Shown here one piece after another: positions 1-12,261 of a DNA stretch of 64,000 nt (position 1 is its first letter; every line of letters begins with the position of its first letter). The notes beneath the pieces were generated by a model. It was given only the letters and a program-made list of their open reading frames with translations, had not been told where the DNA came from and ran no database searches. Source of the stretch: Bradysia coprophila (taxonomy: Eukaryota; Arthropoda; Insecta; Diptera; Sciaridae); contig NW_023503727.1 in assembly GCF_014529535.1 (NCBI RefSeq), positions 1,054,001 to 1,118,000 on the forward strand, written 5' to 3'. The translations under genes and the position numbers were made by a program.

Positions 1-3000
1 TGTGTGTTACAACTAGCATGTTAGGTTCACATTAAGCGTCATCAGTACCAGCCCAGACCTGTCTAAATTTCACACAGATTTAGAAAATTTTTCTTGCAAA
101 TCAATGAATCTAATCAAACTAGGCATGACCTGAAAGTACTTAAGCTCAGCTTTCCAACGAGCCCAATCTCAACCGGAACGATCATTTATAACGGCCAAAA
201 AATTCGGATAAAAAACACTATTTTTCCAACTTCGGAGATCTTCCACCAGCAACCAGATGTGGCTCGAGACTGTGTTAGGCCTGTTTTGAGGTCTACTATC
301 AAAGACCTATACAACCATGTATATATCAATCCCAGACGAAACGGGTCCGATTTTGATAGGTGGATTTTCAAAAGAATCCCTCTTGCTGACTGTGAAGACT
401 TAATTTGAGGAATGTGTCATTTTAAATGTACGCTAAATAATTGAATTCAAGAAATATTCACTTGATTTTCCACTGAAATTTTATGAATTTAATTTTCTCC
501 AATTTTAATTCACCAATCTCTGCGAATTAACTCCAACGTCAACGCACTAAGCCAATGCAAAAAGCCAATTCCAACTAAACCAATTCAAAACAATTTTTTG
601 AACAATATTTTCATTTCGATAGTTTTCATCGACATCGGACCAAATCATATCACAGCTTCTAGCACGAGCACTCATCTTTCCAACGTGAAAACTCCTACAA
701 ATTTTCAAATTTGTATGCGTGTACGATTGCATGTAATTTGTGTAAGCCTCCGAATATTTCTTATGTTCATGCTAGAAGCCCGATATTTTGATGAACAAGG
801 AAAAGATTACAAGTAGTGAGTAGTAAAACTGTAGTTTTCTTCCTAGTGTTTCAACTAATGTGGTGAAATTGGAAAATGTGAAACTGAGGAATCAATTTTT
901 ATTGTAGTGTTGAACCGTTGAACGTTGGCCGGATAATCGAACAACGGTTCAATTAACTATAACTGAATTTAATTGATCCGAGTATTAATAATTTCAAAAT
1001 CTTTTACTTCATTAGTTCTAAGTTCTAGAATTCTAGTTAACGAATTACGTTCGCTTATTTTTAGTGATTTTAAGTACTATTTTTCCATACAAAAAGTGAT
1101 ATTTTGGATGAATTGCACGAAATCCATGACTACTCTCCCCACAAATGTTGTACATAATTCGTGTACAGCTGCATATACTTTGGTATGTGTTACAGAACAT
1201 CCAGAGCTCACTACACCTACGTTAAAGGAATTGACAATGTTATTTGTCATCAGACAACGGCGACAAAGAAACAACCACCCTCAAATAAGTTAGTCAAAAG
1301 TGCATGTAATCTGCACTGCAGTTTTATGTGTGTAGCACGTAGTAGCTTACACACATAAGTTCAAATAAAGCATTTTTCCCATATATCAATATGGCAGCAT
1401 GACGAATGTTAAAACTCGAGTAGTAAAAAGCTCGTTATGGTACTTAAGTTCTCTTGCGTAAAATAATTTCCACTTTTCGCATAAATAATTAATTAATACA
1501 AACGACTTCGCGACTTCTTACAACAAAAATAAATTAATTTGATTATGTGAACGTATGTGCCGTTATATGTGCTATAAAATGTCGTTGGCGTCCTCTCATT
1601 TCACTTGTACGCAACACATTCTATGAAAGCTCCAAATTTATTGGAAAGCTTTTGGTGTGCAGTCGGTTTGAACCAGTTTCGTAACGCGGAAACAAACCAT
1701 TACACTGAAATAATAACGAAAGCCTTGACGATGTTTATCTCAATGTGAATTCAGACTTGTATGATTTTGTAGGGGCAGAACAACAGCCGTTTAAAAGATT
1801 TTCTAATTCCTTTCCTGACATCAATTATTACAACTCTTGCTGACAACAGTGAACCCTTATCGCCAACATTGTCACAAATAAGGGTTGAGTTTTGGTTAAC
1901 GTGTCCTTTTGTAGAAAAAAGTTCGTTGAAACAAATGAAGTAGAAGATTTTTCATGAATCTAAAGAAAAGGCTGATAAGTCGACTCGATAAATATATTGG
2001 TGAAAAGTCACCACTTCACTGTCGTGCTGCAGATTTTTGATTTTAGTGAATGTCTTTGGGACTTTCTATGCAATCCTTCACTCATTTAACCTTGTATTTA
2101 ACTCTCAAATAAATTTATCTCTAACAATATGCGAGCAATTTGATGCCACCGCCACATATTACACGAAAAACATTTCCTTTGAGTCGTTAATCTCTTTACA
2201 AACTAATCCGTTCCTTCAATTTGAAAGGCGAACTTTGATTGAATGAAATATTCGTCATTCCCGGAAGCAAAATCTAACGCACAGTTTTCCCATACACACA
2301 CTCACCAACACAGACGAACACCACAAAATTACAATTTCCCTTAAACATGGCGTCGGTTTTTCAATCGTATCCGTAGCGTTCCGTAAATTTTCTCAAATTA
2401 TTTCAACAATAATGTGCATTTCACTCAGTTTATAAGGACTCGCTGACCGATAAGGTAATGACATATCCGAATTCGGTGAAGGATCCATCGAATGCAATGT
2501 TGATTTGTGTGAAATTTGTGATTTTCACCAAAAATTGTCTGTGAAATTCGATAAAAAAAATAAGGACAAAATTGTAGGTCATTTATACATATACACGAAA
2601 GGCTGTGTATTTCAACCCCTCATTTTTATGTTACATGTGTTACGTGTGTCTATGTGTTGCATGACATGCCGGAATGGAATTCTATTTTTGGTTCCAATGT
2701 ATTGGTTTATGTTACGGTGAACTATCGATTTTCTCAAGGAAAGCGGGTTGCAGCAGTTATAGATAATTTCAGTAATGTGATGTGAAGATTTGTTTTGAAG
2801 AAATTAGTCAAATTACTGTCGGCGAAGTGTTAATTCGTTACAGCACATTGTATCATTGGATACATTGGTAAGGTGACGATATTAAATCAATGACTATAAC
2901 TATCGCCAAACACTGATCCTCGCAGTCACTTCGTTTTCACCCTAATAGTCTGCGGTAAATAATTTAAATAACCATGCAGTCACTTGATGTAATGGGATAA

Positions 3001-3542
3001 ATCAGTGTGCTCGTTCAAAAAAAAAAAAAAATTTTGAGTGGCTACGATGGGCGATGGAGTGTTCGATATTTTATAATGAGACGGTGAAGATGAATGGATG
3101 TGAATGTCATGTGATATGTTCTGATGAAAATCGGGTCACAACGAAGCATATTATTACGAAACGGGTGCTGTGAAATTGAGAAATTTTGTGTACGACAATT
3201 GAGCCACATGGTTCACCTAGGAAAATCATTTATGGATCAGAAATCAGTAGTTTTAATGTTCGAAATGAAGTAGTGAACAAAAACTCATATTTTTCTTCTT
3301 AAAAAAACTCGATTGATTTGTGAGACTTTCCAATTTTACTGTCGAATTTTACAATGTTCCAGCGAACGGCTATACCTTTACACACTTTGTGTTGGAGTTA
3401 GAGTGAAACGTGATATTCGTCGGTAATGAATTTTGACGATCGAAATTAATTCGTTTCACCAATCATTCTTTATGAATGTGTCTGATTGTGCAGCTCAGAT
3501 AGAATTATTACAACTCTAACGGTGTTTGCAATTAGCATATGT
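1..3542. other. intergenic, no supported gene
   Basis: AT-rich sequence with only short open frames of low-complexity composition on both strands. No chain of frames with plausible splice sites or recognisable protein similarity was seen. A run of A's at about 3019-3032 is the only simple repeat of note. Distal regulatory sequence or a far 5' exon of the MARVEL gene cannot be excluded. Confidence 0.5.
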
Positions 3543-3722
3543 CAGAGACTATTTTGAGAAATCGAATTTCTCAAAATTTCTCAATTATTTCTCAATTATT
3601 TCTCAAAGAATTTCTCAAGAATTTCTCAAATTTCTCAAAATTCTCAAATTTCTCAAAAATATAAAAAATTTCTCAAAAATTTCTCAAAGATTTCTCAAAG
3701 AATTTCTCAAAAATAGTCCCTG
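3543..3722. mobile_element. hAT-like MITE, 180 bp
   Basis: The ends are inverted copies: CAGAGACTATTTTGAGAA on the left and TTCTCAAAAATAGTCCCTG on the right. They are flanked by gcatatgt (3535-3542) and ccatatgt (3723-3730), an 8-bp target duplication with one mismatch. The interior is a low-complexity run of TTTCTCAAA units. It has no coding capacity. The 8-bp duplication and CAGRG termini fit the hAT superfamily. Related copies lie at 14469-23410 and 28474-28582. Confidence 0.7.
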
Positions 3723-3997
3723 CCATATGTCCAATATATTTATTGAGTTTGTTACGTCTTTTGATCTAAGTATTTTCGAAATCTTGTACTTCATTTGATT
3801 TAACAAAGATTTTGCAATAACTACGACTACATTTTCAGAGACGCAACGATTCTGCTTGTCGTCGTTGTTGATAACAGTTGAAAAACCAATCTCCGATCTT
3901 TTGCACTCTATTGACAGTCAATCTAACAGTTAAATTCCCGCAGGGAACTGACTCTATTCAATTGGTAATGGGGGAAACCTCCCCACTGTCTGGATAG

Positions 3998-5732
3998 ATG
4001 CAACAACCCCAACGTTACATACCATCGGTATCTGATCTATATGGAACGGATGAAATAGAATTTCTACTGGACGAAATACGAGACCTCGAACCGGCCTGCT
4101 GTCAACTAGACGATGTACAAGATTTCGAGATAGCTGGCAGCAGAGCCGGAGAATTGTCATTGTCGTTGGAATCACCGCTGGGCACAGTCACCTCATGGGA
4201 CTCACATGTACATTACAAACATCGGATGGGTATGACGCCGGCCCCATGGGGTGTTGCATTGCATTGTGATCCACAACACTTGAAAACTCCTACAGGGATT
4301 GTTAGAATACTTTTGGTGGTGAGTGTTATGGCCGACCGCTTTGGTATTTGCTTTAGAATTGGAAGGAATAGAAGATTGAGACTGAAACCTTTTTGTTCTT
4401 CTAGTTATCTTCAGCTGCTTGTCTTGCCTGCGAATGTTCAGCGGGCACAGTACAAGTCGGACTATTTTTATTACCCTTAATTGGTCGATTGAGACTTATG
4501 GTGTTTTGTGCCCTTTTTTCACTTTTAATAACGTGTTTGATGCTATTTTTGGACATCTCACACATTGCACTTATGTTTCCGTTTAATTGGGGGAAAGTGG
4601 TAAGTCGCATCGCCGATTAGCTGTTCCGGATCGAGGAAAATTGTTAATTTCAATTCGCTTTCCTATTTCAGAATGCGTACCTCTATTTAAGTGTAGGATT
4701 AATATTTATCTTAGGATCGTCTCTTTTGTTACACATGGTTTTGTTTGCCGATGCGTTTCAGTGGGTACCTCGTCATACGAAAGACACGTTGTTTATATCA
4801 GCCGTAAGTATCACCATTTTAATTGTTTTGGTTTCTTAAGCTTCTTTCCTTCTCGAAATGGATCGAAATCTCATGTTTGCAATGATCGTTTCAGATAATT
4901 GGTTATGTGTGCTCGATCGAAGCTATGATATTGTCAGGAATTGCCTTATATCCAAGAAGGAAGTATCGACCAGTGCTTCAGGATGACGAAAGTGATCTGT
5001 TTCTGGACGGCGGTCGCGAACTGAGTCCCATGAGTCCAATGAGTCCGATGAGCAGTACAGACGTACCGAATCACAATCAAGTAAGCCAAAGCGACGGATC
5101 GAATCATTATCAATATAATAAATTATCAACAGCGTGCAATCAAAAGCCTTATATACCTGGTACGTATTGCTTACTTATTGGTTTCGTTAACTTTTTACAA
5201 ACGGCAAGTATTTCACCAGTTATCGGTTATCGAATCTGTTACTTCTCTTTGTTCAGAAGCAAGTGTTTAAAGAAAAAAACTTTCATTTCATTAGTTTTAA
5301 CGTACTTCTTGCTCTGTGTGAGCACTGCTTATTGAACACTTAACGGAAATCTGCAGGTATGGCAGTATTTGACAGTTCTATTCAAAACGTTAGGGGTGAA
5401 TTCGTGAAGTATGTCACGTTTGTCGCTTTAGCTTCTTGTTTATTTTTGTCGTCGTAGTCGATAACAGATGACTAGCCGTTTCTAAAAGGTTAAAATTAAT
5501 TATTGTTGAAAGTAAAGTTGATGGACACGAACCAAATTAACTTTTATCAGCCAAACGTCCCGATCAGGCGAACAATAAACGACCAACGTTGGGTCACACA
5601 CAAAAATCAAATAATCGGTATCGAGAAGGCTATCACTATCAACCAATAGCGTCAACTTCTCAGCAAAGTCCAACGTTCGTTTTAGACGATGCTATACCCG
5701 GACCATCGTCTCGATCGAACGAAAGTGCGTGA
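3998..5732 (+). CDS. MARVEL-domain four-pass membrane protein, 5 exons
   Basis: Exons read as 3998-4318, 4405-4599, 4672-4803, 4895-5159 and 5551-5732, giving about 364 residues. Introns 1-3 are phase 0 and intron 4 is phase 1; donors are GTGAGT, GTAAGT, GTAAGT and GTACGT. The ATG is preceded immediately by an in-frame TAG, which fixes the start. A roughly 100-residue acidic N-terminal region is followed by four hydrophobic segments spread over exons 1-4 (from VRILLV through AMILSGIAL). This is the MARVEL layout known from CKLF-like (CMTM) and related vesicle or junction membrane proteins. The cytoplasmic tail is polar, with an SPMSPMSPMS repeat that could be phosphorylated. An acceptor-like CCCGCAG at about 3938-3944 suggests a spliced 5' UTR. 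The MARVEL assignment is by topology and pattern, and no orthologue name is certain. Confidence 0.75.
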
Positions 5733-6845
5733 TAGTCTCATGTTGTTAATTAATTTATTGAATTTACTGAATTACAAATTGAGTTAAAATGTTTAATTAA
5801 AAATTGAATTAAAGAAGGAGAAAATAATTATTGAAACAAAGAAAGAAAAAAAAATAGAAAAAATAAAATGGAAAAGTTTAAAACAAAACAAAAAAAAAAT
5901 TATATAATCAAATAATGACACCCTAGATTTTCGTATTTAAAACAAACAAAAAAAATATATAAAACAAAGTGTAACAAAGACAACCTAATGTATAATCCTA
6001 TAAAACTTGTAAATAAACGACAAGACAAAACCAGAAAAATCATATAAATCCAAACAAAAAGCTAATTTAAAAAAAAAATACAAAAAAATGACATCGATAT
6101 GAAGAAAACCAATCCGTTTTTGACGAAAAATTGAACTTTGTTTTTGAGGATTAAATTGTGTGTTCATTTCGCACATATGATTATACTCTCGACACACAAA
6201 AAAAAGAAGATAAAAACTCTAATTGAAAATGTATTCTAACTTCACTTTATAATTCAAATCCCTTTTCAATGAATTCATTTACTAGAAATAAATTAATTTT
6301 AACAAATTTTCTCATCTTCGAAAAAAAAGACAGGATGATTGGAAACGTTACCGTTGAGCGTTTTTTCATTCAAAAAAATGTATTTCATTTGAGGGTACGC
6401 GCCCGTTCGTCATTAGAGAGTTTTCGATGACATTATGAAGCTTTCGAAAGATAATTTTGTTCTCACAGGTATGTTCTTACAAGGACTGTATGACCTTAGC
6501 CATCAAATACGTTTTAGAGTGAAATATCGAACCACTGCTAAGTTTGACTGGGCTACTGTTCTCTACGTGCACATTTTAAGATATTTTAAGATATTAAGAA
6601 AGTCGCACAAGAAATGATAATCTTACCACGTCGGTGAGTTATATATTCGATACACATTGTGCATGTGTAGTGTTCATTAGTCTGTAATTCGGTTCTGATT
6701 TAACTTTCGCTTAATTTAACTGCTCAATTATCCGATTTTGTTATTTTTCTCTTGAACTTTCACCTTAGTTTGATGATTACAATAAAACTAAACAAGTTTC
6801 TGAGTTCCTCTATATATTTTACTTGAAAATGTATTTCACTTCACA
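5733..6845. other. AT-rich 3' flank of the MARVEL gene
   Basis: A-rich sequence with several AATAAA-type hexamers around 5860-5950 that could serve as polyadenylation signals for the upstream gene. No further gene was recognised before the minisatellite. Confidence 0.45.
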
Positions 6846-7534
6846 GACTCTAGATGGAGTTCTAACTCTAGATGGAGTTCTAACTCTACGTGAAGTTCTA
6901 ACTAATGGATTTCTAACTCTAAATGGAGTTCTAACTCTAAATGGAGTTCTAACTCTAAATGGAGTTCTAACTCTAAATGGAGTTCTAACTCTAAATGGAG
7001 TTCTAACTCTAAATGGAGTTCTAACTCTAAATGGAGTTCTAACTCTAAATGGAGTTCTAACTCTAAATGGAGTTCTAACTCTAAATGGAGTTCTAACTCT
7101 AAATGGAGTTCTAACTCTAAATGGAGTTCTAACTCTAAATGGAGTTCTAACTCTAAATGGAGTTCTAACTCTAAATGGAGTTCTAACTCTAAATGGAGTT
7201 CTAACTCTAAATGGAGTTCTAACTCTAAATGGAGTTCTAACTCTAAATGGAGTTCTAACTCTAAATGGAGTTCTAACTCTAAATGGAGTTCTAACTCTAA
7301 ATGGAGTTCTAACTCTAAATGGAGTTCTAACTCTAAATGGAGTTCTAACTCTAAATGGAGTTCTAACTCTAAATGGAGTTCTAACTCTAAATGTAGTTCA
7401 TTCTAACTCTAAATGGAGTTCTAACTCTAGTTGCAGTTCTAACTGTTGTTGCAGTTCTAACTGTAGTTACAGTTCTAACTCTAGTTGCAGTTCTAACTCT
7501 AGATGGAGCAATAGCTCTAGATGGAGTAAAAACT
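6846..7534. repeat. 18-bp minisatellite, about 37 units
   Basis: Tandem array with consensus unit AACTCTAAATGGAGTTCT. The centre (about 6915-7390) is almost uniform, with diverged units at both ends (ATGGAGTT to TTGCAGTT variants). The unit is itself near-palindromic (AACTC...GAGTT). Eighteen is a multiple of three, so the array stays open in frame as an LTLNGV repeat. That open frame is a by-product of the period and not evidence of a gene. Confidence 0.95.
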
Positions 7535-9245
7535 CTTTGGTTAACAACGTCAAAGTGTCCAGTACATACAAGAACGTAATTTAATATTGTTCGTGATAAA
7601 TTTGAAAAATGAAAATATCTATGCACTCACGAGCACAACAACGTATCTTTCGAAAGCTTTCGAACTGGCGTCACGAATCGGCGTTCGCCATTAACTTCAT
7701 TTTTACGATATTCCAAATAAAAGTAAAAATTCAAAAATTGTTTTTAGCGCGTATGTTATATTAACATATTTATGTATTAACCGTAGACTAGTCGAAAATT
7801 TAACAAAAAGAATGAACCCAAGTGATTTTAAATGACAAAAAAAAAACATGGAATTTAAATTGAAACATAAAATTTTTTAAATTTAAATTGCAAAATTACA
7901 CGAAAAATTAACTGAATTTTTTCCATCCAAATTTAATATAAAATTACGTAAATTAGTTGTTATGATGTTGCGTGAATGTAAGCACTACGAAAAGCACCGA
8001 ATTATGACTTTAATAACGGTTCATCAATTTTCTTTAATTAGTCTATCAACTAATGAAATACATCACGAAAAAGGGTGATACATCAAGTGAACGATATTAT
8101 TGTGAGCTTTTTGCTTTACACAATTTAATTTCTTTTTCTTTTGTCTTCGCAAACTTTGCCTGGATACAAACACGACTAACGGAAATATATTTCCAAAATT
8201 CCAAATCATTATTACGAAACCATTTAAAATCGGTCTGTAGAGGATTTTCTTCAGCTGATTCAAATATGTCGCATGCTTGCGGGTTGAAAAGAGTCTTCAT
8301 ATGTAATTTCAAGTATTTTCGACGGCTTCAGCATACATAACTCGGGAACGAAATGAAAAGTCGTGTCAACGTATGATTATTGACCTCGGCGTCGCCTTGG
8401 ATCAACAAAAATTCACACGTAACCTTGAATTTTCACTTTTCCGCCCTAGTTATATTAATGACTAAAAGAAAGCAGTGGCACGATTACGATCTTACACACG
8501 CTCGCCCCTAATATGAATATAGTATAATATGAAATACGCTACCCATTACCACAGCTCTGTTTCACGCATACATATTTAAAAATTTTAAGGCTGTTTGACG
8601 TTCGAAAAATGAGTGTTCGCGCTAGAAGTAGTGCTAAGCCATTACATATAAAAGGTCGAATCAACGAACACGGCAGAGGAGGGCAATAAGATAAATCAAT
8701 TATATGATCACTGCTTCTAAAATGAGTCGGTTGGACTTTTTATTTATAAAACTTTGTTATTTGTTCGGACACATAAACTTTATAAATTTTCTAATGCTCA
8801 ACTTTCCCCACCATTCGTCCGCATAGATCACGATCACAAAGTTAAGCCTATTTTATAGAATCCATCCGTAAACTCGGTACTTGGCGTTTTTAATTTTAAT
8901 CTCAGGATCAAAGATCAACACGTATTTTGATCAAAGCAATTTGGACCTTATCATGCGCAGGAGTGTTGTGTTGGATTATAAAACCCTAATACATTCGTGG
9001 TATGTAAAGACTTTTCACTTATTTTAGTAAACATGTTACCCGTACTCATCTTACTTTCGTTTCTGTATTTTAATGGAGTCGATAATGTTAGAATACATTC
9101 AGAAGCATTTGTTAGGAGTGAACAATCCATTGCATCTTGTATTTCCTTTTCTTTCTTAAAATGATGTTATCTGTTCCACTAGTCTTAAATCAACAATAAA
9201 TTCAGATCTGCTGCCTCGTTATAAAACCACACACAGCTTTAGAGT
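7535..9245. other. intergenic, no supported gene
   Basis: AT-rich, with only short unsupported frames. A segment near 8340-8450 (GAAATGAAAAGTCG ... TTTTCACTTTTCCG) resembles one at about 28660-28770, hinting at an old dispersed repeat. Confidence 0.4.
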
Positions 9246-9356
9246 ATTCACGCCGTAAGTGTGCCTAAAATTTGAATTTTAAGTGAACGATTCGATGAAA
9301 AAGTGAACCGAAAAATACATTTCAACGCTTCATTGGATGAAAATGACGTTACGTTA

Positions 9357-9518
9357 CTGTGGATTTACATAGCAACGTAAAAGTGACAGATGCAATGTTT
9401 TTTAAATACTGCAACCCGAAATTTCATTCATAAAATTAAAATTATGAATGAAATTTCGAGTTGCCGTATGAGAAAATTTTTGCATCTGTCACTTTTACGT
9501 TGCTATGTAAATCCACAG
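9357..9518. mobile_element. nested MITE, 162 bp, TTA target duplication
   Basis: Perfect inverted arms of about 38 bases: CTGTGGATTTACATAGCAAC at the left end and its complement ending GTAAATCCACAG at the right. It is flanked by TTA at 9354-9356 and 9519-9521. The reverse complement of the copy at 36194-36356 reads through this point with a single TTA (GCGTTAGAAAGAC), acting as an empty site. The TTA duplication fits a PIF/Harbinger-type non-autonomous element. Confidence 0.75.
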
Positions 9519-9529
9519 TTAGAAAGACC

Positions 9530-9690
9530 AATGAAAGTGTAAAACAGGTATGGTCTATTGTCCGCCCGGAGGACATAAAAATTTGATTTTCGTACTTAAA
9601 CGCACTCATTTTCATATTATTTTGACATAAAATGTGAGTGCGTTTAAGACGACTTCGCCGATCGACCATACCTGTTCTAGACTTTCATTA
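9530..9690. mobile_element. second nested MITE, about 161 bp
   Basis: Imperfect inverted ends AATGAAAGTGTAAAACAGG and CCTGTTCTAGACTTTCATT. The flanks AGAAAGACC at 9521-9529 and 9691-9699 form an 8-9 bp target duplication, compatible with hAT or Mutator-like elements. An inner inverted pair (CTTAAACGCACTCA ... TGAGTGCGTTTAAG) strengthens the fold. Uninterrupted relatives of the outer MITE lack this block. Confidence 0.65.
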
Positions 9691-9878
9691 AGAAAGACCC
9701 TCGCACTTTCCATTTTGAATTTCGACCGCACTTACGGCGTGAATTGTAGTAGATGTTCCACACTTCGACAATCACAACATTTAACATTTTATCGAAATGG
9801 TATTGATTCTTCACGTCTTCACAATGAATCGAACAGTAGTGCATTTTGATCGCAAACAATAAATTTGTCCACATTAAA

Positions 9879-10025
9879 ATTCACGCCGTAAATGCGCAAA
9901 ACAAGAGAATTGAAAAACTAATTCAACGCACTCCAATAACGTGAACGAGACAATTTCACGGATGCGTTAGTGTTTAGTCCTTGTCAATTTTTAATTTGAA
10001 TTTTCAGCGCACTTACGGCGTCAAT
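9879..10025. mobile_element. divergent copy of the ATTCACGCCGTAAGTG MITE
   Basis: Begins ATTCACGCCGTAAATGCGC and ends GCGCACTTACGGCGTCAATT, inverted with respect to one another. The interior differs from the other copies, so this is an older or distinct subfamily. It lies about 130 bp from the composite copy. Confidence 0.6.
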
Positions 10026-10664
10026 TCATTTTTAGTAAGAACAAATGAACAAATGATTGGAATTTCAGTTCAACTTAAATTAATGAATAAGTTTAAAATG
10101 AAACGAATTATTACAAATAAAAGGCAAAGGTGAAACTAAGTTGCTTTATACCGAAATGAAAAATGAGAACGAAAAACAAATTATAAATTTCTTAGCGTGC
10201 TCTATCGAAACAAAATGAGTTAAAAAAAAATCAGACAATATTGTAATAAATTGTATATAGGACGTTAGAATTAATTAGCCGTTAATTTAACAAGACAAAA
10301 GAATCCAAAAACAAGACAGAGTTATTAAGCCCGAAAAGAAGATAAAATTTGAAACGTAAACGCATTAAATTCAAGCAACACACAATAACGTATGGTTTCC
10401 TTCATATAAATTAACTTTAACCCTAATATTGTAATGTGGTGTAAAAAGTTTAGTTAAAACAACAGAAGAAAAAAATTAATTAAAAAAGAGCAGAACCGAT
10501 TGTAATTTTTTGTAAAATATATAAAAATAGAATAGAAAATAAAATTTAAAATTTTGTTTTGCTAGTCATATGTTATGCGTAGGCGCAAAACACCTTTCCA
10601 GAAAAATAACCAATTTTTTTCATTATTATTCATAAGAGTTATCCGGTATCAGCATATGCTAAAT

Positions 10665-10834
10665 CCAAAGCACCTAGCAGGGTAATAGAGGTTTTCACAC
10701 GTCAAATAGAGTAGTATTTTGATACCAATAATACCATTAGTAGCTTTAATGGTGGCTGCTAATGGTATTATTGGTATCAAAATACTACTCTATTTGACGT
10801 GTAAAAACCTCTATTATCCTGCTAGGTGCTTTGG
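10665..10834. mobile_element. hairpin MITE with about 76-bp arms
   Basis: The left arm 10665-10740 (starts CCAAAGCACCTAGCAGG) and right arm 10759-10834 (ends CCTGCTAGGTGCTTTGG) are near-perfect reverse complements with an 18-base loop. CTAAAT flanks both sides (10659-10664 and 10835-10840) as a probable target duplication. It has no coding potential. Arm identity near 98 percent suggests recent insertion. Confidence 0.8.
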
Positions 10835-10966
10835 CTAAATCAGTAGCTATTGCATTTCCGTTGTGATAGGCAATCTCGTGTAATTGGTTTAACTCCTATT
10901 GTTTAATCTTATTGGAATAGTTTCTTTTCCATGGAAATCGTGTTTAGTGGCTGTTTATGCGCTTTT

Positions 10967-11180
10967 GCACAGCCCTGCTTCTAGCATGAACATAGAAAAT
11001 ATTCGGAGCTTGATGAAATCACAGTAGGCACTGCGTTTCTGTTGTACAGATAGATGACTTGCTTTCGTTTTATGAGTTAAAACATACTATACAAACAATC
11101 CTAAGCGGTAGCTCTTATCACTAAAGCCTCCAAATTTGACACTTGTCAATTGAGTGTTCATGCTAGTAGCAGTGCTGTGG
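10967..11180. repeat. inverted-repeat element with GCACAGCMCTGCT-like ends
   Basis: GCACAGCCCTGCTTCTAGCATGAACA at the left and TGTTCATGCTAGTAGCAGTGCTGTGGC at the right are imperfect inverted copies about 160 bp apart. The same motif (TGCTAG.AGCAGTGCT) recurs singly near 760-780, 8615, 31170 and 38560, suggesting a dispersed family. Boundaries are approximate. Confidence 0.4.
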
Positions 11181-12261
11181 CTTTTGCAATAACCAGAACG
11201 TGAAGTCACTGGACGACAGAATGTTCAGAATGTATCTCATACAAATCTCAACCACGACAGGAATCTGTGAACCGTATAGATGTCCCATATTGACCTATCG
11301 AATTGTTGTATGAAATTTCTGAACTGTTGGGCTGTTTTCAGTTGCATGCAGCTCTCGAGTGTAGTTTTTAACTTATCCAATCCGGAATTTTCACTGATAG
11401 TCTCGACTAATTCTTTTCAGAATATTCCAAACCAACCCAGCTATCAATCGTGGAACACTGAAACGAGGCAACGATTCGAACATTCAATGGTTTTATGTGC
11501 TTTTGGGTCTTATGGGGTTCGGATACATGCATAAGAGATGAAATATCGTCACTTTAACATTTCAACTTCTATTTCATGCATCCAGACCACGTAAGACCCT
11601 ATTTGTCCCAAAAGCACATAAATATACCTATCAAATGATACCCCATACGACCATGTACGTTTTTTGAACCTTGAGTCTCTATTCGGCTCAATAGTACATG
11701 TGATTACCTTTCTTATGACACCCCACACGGCCCTGTACGGCTCGTGTAACTGGAGAAATTTTTGTAAGAAAAGTGCAGGTTTTCGGTTTTTGATCATTGG
11801 CCAGAGACAGAAGCTTCGAAGATCCAAAAATAATCAATGTTTTTAACCCTTCTGTGAAACGGAATTTTTCTACATTAGACCTACCGATGTGAAACGCGCT
11901 GCAATAATCAATTCAATGAGTTAAAAGCGACTGTAGAAACAGATTTTTTCTTCTTCCAGAACTGTCATTTTTTTGGATTTTTTTCCAAAACTCTGATTTT
12001 CTGGGAAGTTTTTCTAAAATTCCCATTTTGCACATTAAATACAACGTCTAGGTTAATACAAAATATTCCGACTTGCAACAGTTTTTATTTGCACCATATT
12101 CAAATTTTGCGCCTTAAAATGTCAGAAATGTCAAACATTAATCATGTCAAATGAAAGGAGTGTCAAAAGTTTGCGATGCATTAAATGTTTGAATGGGACT
12201 CTCGACCTATTCGGTTGGTTTTTATCAATTTTTCGTTTAAAGTATCATTGTTTGTGTTAAA
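11181..12261. other. intergenic with an old imperfect palindrome
   Basis: ATGTGCTTTTGGG near 11497 and CCCAAAAGCACAT near 11610 form a degenerate inverted pair with matching sequence between them, probably an old MITE. The last ~100 bases before 12262 are the likely 5' UTR of METTL14. No other gene is supported. Confidence 0.4.

Larger units (their letters stand above)
9246..9744. mobile_element. MITE with ATTCACGCCGTAAGTG ends, carrying two nested insertions
   Basis: The outer terminal inverted repeats are ATTCACGCCGTAAGTGTGC (left) and GCACTTACGGCGTGAAT (right). Copies without the inserts occur at 36194-36356 (reverse orientation) and 48650-48798, giving a native length near 150-165 bp. 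The extra length here is explained by the elements at 9357-9518 and 9530-9690. It is non-coding. Confidence 0.75.

Noticed and set aside
973-1293. 106-codon plus-strand open frame
   Set aside because: Composition is not protein-like, there is an equally long frame on the other strand, and no splice or family support was found.
6823-7584. A 253-codon open frame of LTLNGV repeats
   Set aside because: It is produced by an 18-bp tandem repeat whose period is a multiple of three; no flanking coding sequence or splice context supports a gene.
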